DNA of 64,000 bases from Anagrus nilaparvatae (GCA_022575985.1 JAKSXM010000040.1:18308001-18372000); one strand, 5' to 3'. Counted from the stretch's first letter, positions 24,351 through 36,745 are shown. The notes: a model not told the origin generated them from the sequence alone. Translations and numbers: made by a program.

Positions 24351-24772
24351 TACTTTAGGAACCCTTAAATTCATAAATACTAAAGACTAACATTAAAAAT
24401 TTTACTTTAAAATTCAATTATTTTTCTATATCTCTCTGGAAAATTTATATGTTTTTTATCTACAAAGCCCTTCAAAATGAGCCCAGTTACAGCAAGTATT
24501 TGTAATTTGAGCCGCGGAAACCATCAAAATTTCAAAAAAACCAAATTTTTGTATGGGGTTTTTTTGAAGTTAACAAGGGGATTGTCAACTGTTTGGGAAT
24601 ACGATTTGCTGCAACTTTAAAAACAGGTTGTGGTAGTTGAGAAAACATCCTTCATACTCTCAGTTTACCTGAATGGGCCTCCTGGTCCTAGAAATTAGAC
24701 ACTATAGCAGGGCTATATGCTATATAACATAGGAATTTTTAGGCTGTCTTCTAAATGGCGCTGCTACCTTGT

Positions 24773-25359
24773 AATTAAACCAAATACCTTCCAGTTAGTC
24801 TCATTTTTTTATCAGTAATTCTCTTACCGTTACAGTCAGTAAACCAAATGAACATATTTGGCCAAAAATGACCAATTTTTAAATTGCTGCAAAAATTGTA
24901 ATTTTTGACATAAATGGGTCTTATAGATCTGAGTAATTTTTTATAAGCTCCTAATTTTTAAAAATTCTTTACTCGTTTATTTTCGATCAAATGTTTGCGA
25001 GATATAAAAATTTAAAGTCAGAGTCCCGCTTTAAGATATTTTAATAAACGCTAAAATTTTAAATACCATCTTTATTGAGCTATATAACGAAAAAAACTGA
25101 AACAAAAGGAACGAGTAAAAATCTTTTTAAAAACTAGTAGCTTGCACAAAAATTTTGAGATCTGTAACACCCATTCAAGTCAAAATATACAATTTTGCAG
25201 CAGTCTAAAAATCGGTCATTTTTGGTCAAATATATTCATTTGGTTTACTGACTGTAACTGTAAGAGAATTACTGATAAAAAAATTTGGTTTACGGGGGTC
25301 AAAAGGTGATAAATACTCCAAAAAAAAATGTGACTAACCGGAAGGTATTTGGTTTAATT
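24773..25359. mobile_element. 587-bp foldback element, family F, complete
   Basis: Terminal words aattaaaccaaatacctt and aaggtatttggtttaatt flank inverted arms of about 220 bp, including agtaattctcttac facing gtaagagaattact and gaccaatttttaaattgctg facing its complement. A truncated relative is at 19978-20490. No open frame. Confidence 0.8.
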
Positions 25360-25872
25360 CTGCTCTACAGATCAAAAACCTCCATATCTACATTTTAGCG
25401 ATTTCAAGATATTTAATGAAACGCGTTTCAATTAATTTGATAATGTTATTAAATATTTTTAAAAAATTTAAAAACGTTTTTATATTAATTCGGGCACGCT
25501 CTTTTCATTGGTGGAAAAATTTTTCACGATTTTCCACTCCTTATATGGAAAACAGTAGATAAGCCAAAAAAATGTAGATGAGCCATTTCTCATGGATTAT
25601 TTTTAGAAATACATGCGTCGCGCGGGTACAATACAGAAGAAAAACCTCCATATATACAAAAATCTGTAGATGAGCCATTTTTTCCTGTATTTGTTTTTAT
25701 AGAAATACATGTAAAATTTTTTATCAATACAGAATATTTTGCAAATTACAAGTGATAAGAAGAAATTAGATGCACCATCTGATAGATAATTTCGCGACGA
25801 TTAAGCCCATATAAAAAACTCGTTTTTCATAAAAATGAAGATATGGAGGTTTTTGATCTGTACGGCAGAATT
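25357..25872. mobile_element. 516-bp TIR element abutting the previous one
   Basis: Terminal inverted repeats of about 38 bp: attctgctctacagatcaaa and onward on the left, ending in its complement (tttgatctgtacggcagaat) on the right. The left end starts within 3 bp of the right end of the family F element, so one inserted at the edge of the other. An inner phrase, gtagatgagccattt, occurs twice (25573, 25663). Confidence 0.75.
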
Positions 25873-26221
25873 ACACACGGCTAAGCTGCTTTTCTTGAAA
25901 ATTCTCCACTTAAGGTTGCTCACGCAGTTTATAAAAAACGAATAATAGGAACTAAAATTTACTGGAGATGAAAAAACAAATCCATTGATTCCAAACAATA
26001 GCCAGGTTCCCGATTAATTAAGAAAGAAATAAGCAACTGAAAATTTTTAAGGCTAACACGCGTTCTTATGGGAATTGATATTGTTTTACTGCGTACTAAT
26101 TCAATAACGAATCTTTTTAGATAAAATTGTACACCCGTGTTATTTAACAAAAATAGAAATTTTTCCAAGAAAAAAATACATAGATCCATCAAATTATAAA
26201 CATACATAACACTGACTTTGA

Positions 26222-27440
26222 ATTCGATGTCAGATTTATTATATTGTCAATTGACAGCTGTCAATTAGTTGTCAAAAATATAAAATATTGTAAATAACTT
26301 AAAAGTTTAGGTGGAATATGCGTATTTAAGGTCACTGATTTCGAATCGGATGTCAGACTGACGATATTATCGGTTGACAGCTGTCAATTAGCTGTCAAAA
26401 CTCTAAAATATCGTTAAAAACAAAAACTTCAAGACTCACGTTTTTAAGGTCGCTGACTTCCTATTCGATGTCAGATTGATGATATTGTTAATTGACAGCT
26501 GTCAAGTGACAATCTCGTAAATCCAACACCGGATTCAAAATCAGCGACCTCAAAAATGTAAATCCTAGTAATATTTTTAAGTTTTTAACGATATTTTAGA
26601 GTTTTGACAGCTAATTGACAGCTGTCAACCGATAAAATCGTCAGTCTGACATCCGTTTCGAAATCAACGACCTTAAGGAGGTTTATCCGTTGTTTACTAC
26701 ATTTTTGCAGGAATTACGATTACCGACATAAATTTTTTTTTTTAAGTTTATTTTGGAAGCTACTAATTGAAAAGAAACTATAAAAAACCATTAATAATCC
26801 AAGAATATTACCAAAAAAAGTCTCACAGTATTATAGAATTTAAAAAAACGTCACTAAAATAATGAGCTTTTTGTTTTTTATTTATTTTACGAAAATAAAG
26901 TCGATAAAGTATGTAAAACTAATTGAGATCGTAAACATTAAGTAATTATTTATCAGATTTATTAAGTTTCATCGATCTGTGTCATTAGCACCCTACTTTT
27001 TATAAAGCCGAAACAAATTTTCCCATAAGCGCAATATGTCAAAATACGACTTTTATTTTATGAATAAAAAATTAATTAAGTCGGTGACATAGGTAAAAAT
27101 AAGTCGATTTTAGTTCAGAAATGTTTAACCTTTAATACTATTCACGTTTTATTACATTCTGTAATTATTTTTTTTAACGGATAAACCTCCTTAAATACGC
27201 ATATTCTACCTAAACTTTTAAGTTATTTACAATATTTTATACTTTTGACAGCTAATTGACAATATAATAAATCTGACATCGAATTCAAAATCAGTGACCT
27301 CAATAACGTATATCCCAGCTAAACTATAAAGTTTTTTACGATATTTTAGAGTCTTGACAGCTAATTGACAGCTGCCAATTGACAATATCGTTAATCTGAC
27401 ATTGGATTCGAAATCAGCGACCTGAAAAACATAAAGATAT
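26222..27440. repeat. array of palindromic TTGACAGCTGTCAA monomers
   Basis: The 14-bp palindrome occurs intact at 26251, 26374, 26492 and 26615, spaced 118-123 bp, and with one change at 27365. Partial forms (gacagctaattgaca) are also present. Monomers before 26510 point one way (gatgtcaga first), later ones the other way (tctgacatc last). A ~500-bp unrelated segment at 26700-27175 is flanked by inverted ccttaaggaggtttatccgt. Overall this is a compound inverted repeat, not coding. Confidence 0.85.
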
Positions 27441-27480
27441 ACTTTAAAAATAAAAGAAAAAAGGTTTTTAAGCAACTTTG

Positions 27481-27650
27481 TTATGATGGAGCTTTGGAGC
27501 TTTCAAGCTCTGTAGCAGCCAAAGTTGGGACTTTTGAGCTTTGTGCCCATTGAGACTTTTGTTCAGAATGATGAAAGCTACAACATATCAAAAATTCAGC
27601 CAATTCGACCGAAACTCCATTTCCTATCTTTTTGTGCGGGGTCCTTTTTT
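27481..27650. repeat. diverged fragment of the 6-kb foldback family
   Basis: The words gcccattgagacttttg and tgcggggtccttt, and the intervening order, match the outer end of the foldback at 6038-6550 and the sequence just beyond it (6550-6610), at lower identity. Confidence 0.5.
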
Positions 27651-28384
27651 TATTTTTGCTATTCAATTTGCTTATTTTGCGATGAAAAAGAATTATCTCT
27701 CTCGTATGTAAAAACTTTTGCGAAAAAAATATTTGCACTTTTTGGTATAGGATTTTCCATTCAAAAAATTGATTATATTTTTCTTTCAAAATTATATTTT
27801 CTAAAATTATAACTGAAAATTCCTAAATAAAGCCTTCATGTTTCAGATTTTGCCATTGAACACCAATTGGAAAAAAATTCTCAAAATAATTAATAATCCA
27901 AGCACATTAAAGGGAAAAGGATTTTATTCACTTATTTTATTCTCAGCTTTTTGAAAGGTAAAATTTTTATAAAATTATGTATTTTTTCATATAAATAATA
28001 ATAAGTATGGCGTTTTGCAACAAAATGCCACTGTAATTTAGCCGCAATTTTTACTTCACCCGTATAAATATGTATGTATGTACATAAAGTAAAACAAAAA
28101 AATTTTGAGAAGCAAAAATCTTGTGAAAAAAAAGTTAATTAATATTTTTAATTTATTTTAATTAGCCAAAAAAGAAATTTTTATAATGTTTATAACCAAA
28201 AATCTTTTGAAAAAAAAATAATAAATGTAAACATTACTACAAAACCTCGTAAAACCAAATTCAAATCCGCGAAAAAAGAATCCCTGTATATTTTGAAGAA
28301 TCGCGTATATTCGAATTTTCGAAATTTTTAAACTGACACGTAATTTTATGGAAATTTTTTTCGCCAAAAAATACAAAAAACGCC

Positions 28385-28760
28385 AATTTTTATTTATTTA
28401 TTTTTTTTTTTTGAACGCAGTAGGTACTTTATTTCATAAAATCTTGATATGATTTAAAAATCTGTAAAAAATATACATGAAAATAATTTAACCTTATATG
28501 TTTGCGAATATTAAATTTCAAATGTTACATACGGTAAGTCATTATCATATCACTTAAGTCATGTATTGAAATTTTTAGGTGATAAATGTATATACAAATA
28601 GTTAACGTTAAGATATCTGCCTGACGAGGAAGGTTTTCTGTACCAAAAAATTTATTCTATTGTCTGTTTCTAGTTCTGTGATATGAATTTGAAATCCAAA
28701 TTTTATGCTAAAAAATATATGTAATTCTGCAAACGTCAAACCGATTTGCTTGAAAATTTA
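28385..28760 (-). other. possible retrocopied 3' end with A-tail
   Basis: Read on the minus strand, a tataaaatcatg-type AT-rich stretch leads to tgaaataaagtacctactgc and then an uninterrupted run of about 14 A. AATAAA followed by an A-tail 15-20 nt later is the signature of a retrotransposed RNA. The upstream body has no recognised protein. The surrounding 27650-31190 shows no convincing gene. Confidence 0.35.
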
Positions 28761-31194
28761 GGTGGACACGTAAAAAACGAAATTCGAAATCATATAAAAA
28801 CTTTTCTGATTAAAAAAAAAATTTCAAGTTTTTAAGTTAATTACGATTTTTTTTTGAAAATTTACAATAACGTCAAAAAGGAAAACATCATCAGTTTTTT
28901 GAAAAAAAAAGTTTTTTTGGCGACAAAAATTTTCTTTCGCATCAATCTAAATCTTCTATAGATAGCCTATGACACTCTTGCGATATTTCCTTTGTTTCTT
29001 TGGTATGCGTATTGCATATGCGCACGACGCAGTGCACGTTAGATGCATGTAAATAACTTGAAAACTAAAAATAATCTGAATAAAAATTAATTTTATTTCC
29101 GCAAGGCTACCTTGATACATTAAATGATTGATTAATCGAATCAAAAAAAATTTTTTTAACTATATACTTTTTTTGAAGATTTTTTATGTACGTTACTGTT
29201 TTATTTTTCGTTGAAGGCAGGTTATAATTTTCCGACAAAAAAATCGTATATTTTTTTTCTTCTTTTGAAATTTTATGCGCAATTTGAAATAAAAAAATAA
29301 AATAATTTAAGTTTTAGTCCATTGGAATTTGAGTTACGTATTTTAAAATTTTTTAAACTGTATACTTACAACTAGTGTAACTAAAAAAAGTAAAAAAAAA
29401 ATGGAGTATACTTTTTAGGGATAAAAATATTGGCTCCAAGGGCGAATTCTGTGGTTTCTAGTTCAAGTGTTACTTTCAGCATAACTCTGCGTGACCGACG
29501 CGATACCGTTCGCTTTGTTAATAATTTGAATTGTACGTGAATAAGCTTTGTTATATAAATTCGTTCAGTTATATTTATATCGATAGAAAGACAGAAAAAA
29601 ATTACAAAAAACTAATTTTTATGATGTTGTGAAAAAAAAAAATTAAATTTCAAACGAAAATAACAGTGTTGTAAGTCAATAATGTAAGAAAATTTTTTTT
29701 TTCTCTTTTAAAAAACTTGTATACATATAAAAGTAAGTATGTTACGCAGTACTTTGTCGTTCAGCTGCCGCAAGGAAAACTGATCGCGTGTCATTTATAT
29801 AGCATAATAATATCTGCTCAACGGTAAAACAAAATTTATAAAGCTTTTTGTCAATATGAAGCATATATTTTTCACTTTCAATACATTTTTGATGATTTGG
29901 ATATATTTGTAGCGACCCAAATTGTATTCCGAGACTTTAAGAGGCCAGTTTTTATGAGTTCTCATGCGTGATTGGACAAGAAAATCTTGGGAAAAGAAAA
30001 AAAATGATAAAATCGCAAGGTTTAAATTTTCTTCAACAAATTGATGTTTACAAAATTTACGTTTCTTGATTATTTTATAAATAACATGTGCATAGACTGA
30101 TGAGTTTCTTGTCACGTGGTTTGCTAGATTAGCTGCTCTGATTTCTGCAAATTCGGAACACCTGTTGAAATCATCAGTAAATTAAATTTTTCATAGACCA
30201 GCAGAGGTCACTAGTGAGTTAATTAAAAAAAAAAAAATTAAAAAACATACCTGCTGTGGAGACATAAAATCCATGCTTCGCTTTTATTTTCTTTGAAATT
30301 TACCTTCTAACCCAAACCCATTTAACATAATTTTGTCATATCTTGTTTTTTTTTATTTTTTGTGTGCTCGTATATATGATGACCTATGTTTGGATGTACA
30401 TCTGATTGAACATTTTTTTTTGTACCACACCTGCTGCTACTTGCATTTAAGATTTTTTTTAAAAAATGTAATTTCAAAATTACAACTCCTCTAAATGAAT
30501 CAAATTATTTAAAGATAGGCTAGCTAAATAATTGTTAAATCGAACCAAAATACATTTGGTCACCTATCATATTCTCCCAAATGTACTTTTTTATTTTTTG
30601 TCAAAGGCAGTTTTTAATTTTTTTTATCATCAGAATAAAATAATGTAATTTTTTGTTTTTGAAATTTTACGAAACGTTCAAATACAACTGGACCGCCTCT
30701 TGCAAGGATAATAACTAACTTGAGAAGTCCAATTATCCGTCAAATGTTTGTAAACGGTTTGTAAGCGTAAAAAACTTAAATTCTCGCGTTTTTCGAGTCA
30801 TCTGCAAGAAAAATCAGAAAACATTTATATAAATTATTTTTTTGGAGAATATGCGCCGAAATTTCATAAAAGTTATCAAATAAAAGCCTTCAACCTTTCT
30901 ATATTTATAATATAAATACATTTTAAGAGGACCACGCCCAGTGAAAAATACAAAATTTAACAGGCCATTTAATCGTATCTATCGTTTCACGAAACTCCCT
31001 AAAAAATTAATTTTTCAATTTTTCTTGGATAATTGATTACCGAAAGAATTAAAACACTAAGTACCAAAAGCGATATTTTCCTTAGTCAATGGATAATATT
31101 TATTAAAATATTACATACGACTGTATTTAAAATATTACCACAATATTTAAAATTCTCACTATACAATCACTTGAAAATTAACTTAAGTGAACTT

Positions 31195-31640
31195 AAATAC
31201 ACCTAAAAATGGTAAAATAGCCGATTGAAATTCATCAGGTAGACGATTGCACTGATAATTGTATTTATATACGACTCTTCATTTTCAAAATTATCTAACT
31301 TCGTTGTCATCAAATCACATAAAAACGTTACATTTCTTGCCATACCAGTATCTTCATATAATTCCTTTAATTTATTCCAAGCATCTATAGGAGAACTTAC
31401 ATTTTCAAGCTGTGGCCATAAATTTTCAACGACGCTTAAAAATATTTCATTGTAGGCTTCATCCATTTTTTTAGGTGTTGAACATAAAGTACCTCCTATA
31501 GGTTCCTCAATGGTATCCCATAATTTTTCTAATTTTAAAAAACTTTTTGTGGCTTAATCCCAATTATGATAATTTTCTTGACCGGTTAAAATTTTGGGCG
31601 ACATTAAAATTGCCTTTCTTGTGCTCGATCTAACTGCCAT
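31195..31640 (-). pseudogene. Ty1/copia gag fragment, broken
   Basis: On the minus strand from the ATG at 31640 the frame reads MAVRSSTRKAILMSPKILTG and onward to ENYHNWD, the usual copia gag start, then hits a TAA at 31556-31554 where a tryptophan or alanine region is expected. It resumes with FLKLEKLWDTIEEP and then the gag core (AWNKLKELYEDTG, MTTKLDNFENEESYI). A frameshift near 31250 moves the conserved ending LPDEFQSAILPFLG into another frame. No protease, integrase or LTR follows. Domains correspond to the DUF4219/UBN2 gag region. Clearly non-functional. Confidence 0.8.
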
Positions 31641-31993
31641 TTCTTTTTTTAATTAATTTGAGCTCTTGAACAAAAAATTCACCAGCTTTAAATATTTTCT
31701 ATTTTACTAAAACTTTTTATTGAAAAACGTAAATTTTCTTATTTCTCGAAAATTCTATATATGCAAAACTATTTATATCATACTTTTCACCATGCGTTTC
31801 ACACGCCAATTTTTAAAAAATTTTTACTCCGGCTTTTTCACATTTTTTTCACAGCACAAAAAATATTAATTAATTTTATTTTTAAAGACCTGGGCACCAT
31901 AACCTTTTGTTATAGGAAAGGTGATTAAATAAATATAAAAAGTTAAATTTGTTTAATTAATTGCGCACATTATTTAGTTTTTATTAATATATA

Positions 31994-32599
31994 TCTCTAT
32001 ATATTATAAAGTTATAACCGCTGTCGCCGCTGCCCCCGCTGTCGAATGACACCTTTGGGCTATTCTGACACTTTTGGGCCACACAATATGGTACTTTTGG
32101 CCCAGTCTGACACTTTTAGGCCACGCAATATGGTACTTTTGGGAAAGTCTGACACTTTTGGGCCACACAATATGGTACTTTTGGGCCAATCTGACACTTT
32201 TCGGCCATTCTGACTACAATATGGTACTATTGGGCAAAACCGGACCTTGTGGATGTAAGCGAACCTTATGGGGTATTATAAAATTTTCCATTTTCTTAAT
32301 TATTGACACTTTTGGGCTAATTTGATACTTTTGGGCCAATAAGGTACAACTGGACAAAACCGGCCCTTATGGGTCTAAGTGATTTTAATTTTTTTTATTT
32401 TTAAGCCAAATAAATTACTTATAAACCTATTAACGAATTTTAAAATAAAAGAAAAGCAATACAATCGATATTTTTAATTCAAAGTAAATATATAAATAGT
32501 ATTTAAAATTTTACATTTGTTGTTCTCATGACTAACCCACTTTTTCAGTCACTCTACGGGGGTTGGCGCGCGAAGCGCGCAGGGGGCGGAGCCCCCTAG
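31994..32599 (+). mobile_element. 606-bp nonautonomous Helitron-like element
   Basis: The 5' end A|TCTCTATATATT and the 3' end hairpin (gggggc gga gccccc, 32582-32596) running into CTAG|T fit the Helitron pattern of A|TC...CTRR|T. Just upstream of the hairpin lies a second dyad, gcgcgcgaagcgcgc. The body holds about four 42-bp repeats (tgacacttttgggccac and ggtacttttgg; starts near 32068, 32109, 32150, 32191). There is no Rep/helicase frame, so it would need a helper. Confidence 0.7.
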
Positions 32600-32619
32600 T
32601 ATATATATAAAAGTATATG

Positions 32620-34980
32620 TTTAACATACGAGCGCTTTGATTATACACACACATGTACTCACACATATAATATAAGCTTCGATTACATACCACCACAAAT
32701 TAATTTTCAAGTTCTGAGCTACCCCCTATAAACGTGTTCCATATTAAAACTATCGAAATTACAATGTTTATACAAAAGTGTTTTTAAAACCGAAATTTAT
32801 TTTTGTGTTTATTCTGCTGCATTGAATACCAATATCTAAATGCATAAAATTAATTTAAAAATTGAAACTTTTCTTTAAAACAGGACATTATTCGAAGTAA
32901 ATTTTCTCGTTGGTGTACATTTGGCTACATTCATTACTGTTATTCAGACTTTTTTAAGAAACTGAACCGTATTAAAAAAAAAATTTAATATAGGGTATAT
33001 TTCTGCTGAATTCAATACAATCGTAACACTGTGATGCTATCATTTCTATATTTGTCACCAAAAACCAATTTTTCGTTAAATCTAACATTACGACTTTCAT
33101 AAAACTTTCCTTCTTTAAGTTTAAGAAAAATAAAACCAGTTGACTTGTATCCTACTTGTACAACTGGTACATTGCTATTCTCCTAAATTCCAAATATAAA
33201 AAAAAAGTTTGTTTTGCAAATTAGAAAATTCAAATATCCGTCCTCTGTAAGGCTGTTTAACTATTATAATACACCATTGAATTATAACTAAATTAAGGGC
33301 AAACTTGGACAAAAATCCTCCAGAAATAAAAAGTTGTTGAATGTTTTGGTTTTGGGAAAATTTGAAAGGGGAAACGGGAAAAAGCTGGGGAAAAACGGTT
33401 TTTTGCAAATAACTCAAAAAGTAAGCAAAATATAAATAAAAGTTTTAAATAAAAATTGCAGCTGAGAAAATTTCCAACAAAAATGATTCTCAGAAATTTT
33501 TCAATCGGACGCACTGGGACCGAGCTATAAGCGGTCAAAGTTTAGACCTTTTTTACAAAATTTTCAAAAATCGATATTTCACGAAAGAAAAAAAAAACGC
33601 CTTTTTGATGAGTTTTTTTTTGATTATTTGGTAGGCAAAAGTATTAGATATGGGTACGCAAGGTTTTTCACATATAAAAGTATGTTTTTGGATGTGAAAT
33701 TTTTTCATGCATATGTTTTGGCACCCCCACAGATAGACGTTGCAACCCCTAGAGGGTGCATTTTTTTTAAAAGTCCATTTTTTGATTTTTTTAGCTAAAA
33801 AATCTTATAAATATGGGAAAATTTATCATTGAATTACTTATTTGAGATCCATCCAATTTATTCACATCAAAATATGCACATATTTAAAGGTAATTTTGCC
33901 TGCAAACGAGAACCACGTTTTTCGAAAAAAATAAAAAATTGCGTTTTTTAGGTTTTTTTTTTGGATTTGTATGTTTTTATGCAACTGGAAAATTTGATTT
34001 ATTTTACATTTTTATAACACTTCAACTATTTGCAACATTTTCGGTACATAAGCGTACACTAGCTTGAGTCCATAACCGTTTTTTTGCCAAAAAATGCTAA
34101 AAATTTAAAAATCCTAGATAAAATTTTTGTGTACATTCTGCTACATTGAATACCAATCATATCTGAATGCCATAATTGCATAAATTAATTTATTATACAA
34201 AACAGGACACTATTCGAATTAAATTTATTCGTTGGGGTATATTTGGTTACGTACAATATTGTTATTCATACTTTTTTAAGAAACTGTAAACTATTCGAAA
34301 AAGTTTTAATACAGGCTATATTCTTCTAAATTCAATGCTAATTTTTCTATGCCGTTATTGCATAAAAACTAATGAAATTACTGTAATTATATTTTATATT
34401 GATGTTTATTTTGCAACAGTGAATACTAATATCCGAATGCCATCATTGCATAAAGTATAATTAAAATTACAACATCTTCATATAATAGGTCACTATTTGT
34501 TGCTATTTCGTGTATTTCTATACAGAGAAAATAAGTTTAAGGCTTTATTTTATTTAGAAAAACGTATGACACTTTATTTTACTTATCACAAGAATATGAT
34601 AGTTTTAACTGAGCTATGTAGAATTATTAGTGTTGAATTTGAACCGTGTAAAATGCGATGGTGTATAAAAACATGTGTAGAATAATTTTTGTAAAAAGCA
34701 AATAAATGTCGTCAGACGGTGTAAAATTTATTTTATTATTATTGGAGTACAGATATCAGAATTTATATTTACCGTATTTCAAAGCATTGTATTATGTCCA
34801 CTCAGTTTTGCGCAAAAAAATCCGGAACATTCGTGAACGGGCATGTTTTCAAATTTATAAATCCGCTTGCACTTTTATTGCAAAGTAATTTTAAAAATCT
34901 AAAAAACGAATCCTATTTGGCTATATAAATATCAAATATCATTAATTAGGTAAAAAAGTATGAAATTATTTACCGGTTTA
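32620..34980. other. repeat-derived, no gene seen
   Basis: Contains the second copy of a ~110-bp dispersed repeat (34022-34130, see 19290), an inverted copy of the TTTTACACA-region start (34630-34716), and the terminal word of the 2-kb element family (34797-34826). Related sentences (ttctgctgaattcaatac, gaataccaatat) recur near 32815, 33000, 34140, 34320 and 34410, suggesting decayed tandem units of roughly 200-300 bp. No coding evidence. Confidence 0.5.
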
Positions 34981-35412
34981 TATAATATATATATGTTACA
35001 CCCCAAACGTGTTAAACATGGTCAAGCCCGTTGCGCAGTTCGTAAATAGGTCAAATTTTTCACTATTTTAATAAATAACTAATATTCAAAGTGCATTATG
35101 TCGAATGTAATTGCTGACCCTCAGAACTATACGCCCCGATAAGCCTTTCGCTAACTTGTATCATTCCTACTCAATATTTAAAAGACGTATAAGGCAATAT
35201 TTATATAGGTCAGACGAAAACTGACTAAAATAATAATAAATTAGAATAATAATTAGAGTATTTACTGATTGACTGATTGTACCAAATAGATTAATGTTAT
35301 ATATTCTCTTATAACCAGAGTTTTAATTAGTTTTATTTAACTTGTATCATATTTGGTTTTGATTATTTTAGAAACAACAAACAAAATAAATTTATTTTCA
35401 ACAAAGAACAAC

Positions 35413-36081
35413 ATGGAGGTTGATATGCTAGCTAATAAAATAAAAAATTACATATATGGAGATTTGATAAAAGAAAAAGAGAAGACAAAATTACTTAAAC
35501 AAAAAATTGATTATTACAAAAATTTAAAAAAAATTTCGGGATTGAACTTAAATTTAAAAAACGCAGAAACTGACAAGAGAATACTAAAGTTAACCTACAA
35601 TAAATACAAAAAATTTGCACACTTCAGAGATGAAAAAATTTACATGGAACCAATAGTGAAAATAGAGACCAGCAAACTAACTCCAACTCCAAGTACCAAT
35701 AACCGCAGAATAATAATAAATCACAGATCAATCAACGAATTTAAAAAACCAATAAAATCATCGGCAATACTTCCTGATACAGAGACTACAATTTCACCCA
35801 ATCTAAAAAATCAATATAATAAAAATCAATCAGTCCAATCAAAATACATAACAAAAAACAGAAGAAAATCTAAAGAAGATCACATTATCAATTTAAAAAA
35901 GAAATTGAGTGAATATGACGAGTTAGTGTTACGTAAAAGAGATCAACATGGCAAATTCATAACAAAAACAAGATCAATGGATGAAAAGAAATTATTAAAA
36001 AAACGAAGACAGCTCCAAAAACTAATAAAATACCATGAAAACAGTGACACCATAAACAAGGAAAGGAGAAAATTCAAATAA
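35413..36081 (+). CDS. basic Lys/Asn-rich protein, unknown
   Basis: A 222-residue frame starts at ATG 35413 (MEVDMLANKIKNYIYGD), 42 nt after a good acceptor (gattattttag at 35361-35371). An upstream 5'UTR exon is therefore likely. A longer in-frame start at 35353 lies before that acceptor and is less likely. The protein is rich in K, R, N and I. Residues 20-65 look helical and coiled-coil-like (LIKEKEKTKLLKQKIDYYK), the middle is a flexible N/S/T/P stretch, and the C-terminal third is strongly basic (KKLSEYDELVLRKRDQHGKF, LLKKRRQLQKLIKYHE), suggesting nucleic-acid binding or nuclear location. It is followed immediately by the hairpin repeat array at 36085-36745. I do not recognise the family. 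It could be the gag-like gene of an unrecognised mobile element. Confidence 0.5.
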   Translation: MEVDMLANKIKNYIYGDLIKEKEKTKLLKQKIDYYKNLKKISGLNLNLKNAETDKRILKLTYNKYKKFAHFRDEKIYMEPIVKIETSKLTPTPSTNNRRIIINHRSINEFKKPIKSSAILPDTETTISPNLKNQYNKNQSVQSKYITKNRRKSKEDHIINLKKKLSEYDELVLRKRDQHGKFITKTRSMDEKKLLKKRRQLQKLIKYHENSDTINKERRKFK

Positions 36082-36084
36082 GGA

Positions 36085-36745
36085 GAAAGCTAGTCATATG
36101 ATATTTATAACATCAAAAAGATAAAAAAGAAAAATAATATATTCTAGATTCAAAAAATCAATTGTTTAAATTAAATAATTTATCAGAATACTAGCCTAAA
36201 AAAAAGACGTTTCAAAATTTTATAGTAATATTGAAAAATGAATAAGTAATAAAATACATATCGTTAGATAAGAATGTAAATAATTAATTTTTTTTAGTTA
36301 AATAGCATAGATATATGAAAAAAAAAATAATAACAATAATAATAATAAATGCTAGTCAAAAGACGATACTCCAATCACATAATCCAAAAACATATAAATA
36401 ATTTAATTTTTTTTCTTTCATTAGTCAATCAAATTAGCGAACAAGACATTAATGCTAGCCAAATGGCTATCAGTAAATCATAGAATAAAAAATAAATAAA
36501 TAACATCATTTTTTGTTTATTATTTTTTATTATTATTGTTTTAATGAATTAAAATATATGCTAGTCAAAAGGCTACATTCTAAACATGTAATTTAAGAAC
36601 ACGTAAATAATTTAGTTTTTTTTTTTGTGTTTTAATAAATAAAGATAATTCTTAAGTTAAATAAATAAATATATGCTAGCCAAACGGCAACAAAAATCAA
36701 TTATACTATAAGAATATGTGAACTAACTCCGGGTCAACCGACCAA
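36085..36745 (+). repeat. degenerate repeat array with covarying AAAN-loop hairpins
   Basis: A motif GCTAG(T/C)C-loop-G(A/G)C recurs at about 36089, 36193, 36351, 36454, 36560 and 36675, roughly every 104-117 bp with one longer gap. The stems change in a compensating way: GTC AAAA GAC, TAGCC AAAT GGCTA, TAGTC AAAA GGCTA (G-U pair), GCC AAAC GGC, and a related GGTC AACC GACC at 36732. The second copy is degenerate. Sequence between hairpins is AT-rich and poorly conserved apart from cataa or aaataatttag-like tails. It lies just downstream of the basic-protein frame, so it may be its 3'UTR. Confidence 0.55.

Noticed and set aside
26222..27440. CRISPR-like array
   Set aside because: The regularly spaced palindromes are embedded in ~120-bp monomers that are themselves repeated and change orientation, and the genome is eukaryotic.
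32004..32325. Frames with repeated KYHIVWPKSVR-like text as a repeat protein
   Set aside because: Produced by the 42-bp minisatellite inside the Helitron-like element, readable on both strands by chance because 42 is a multiple of three.
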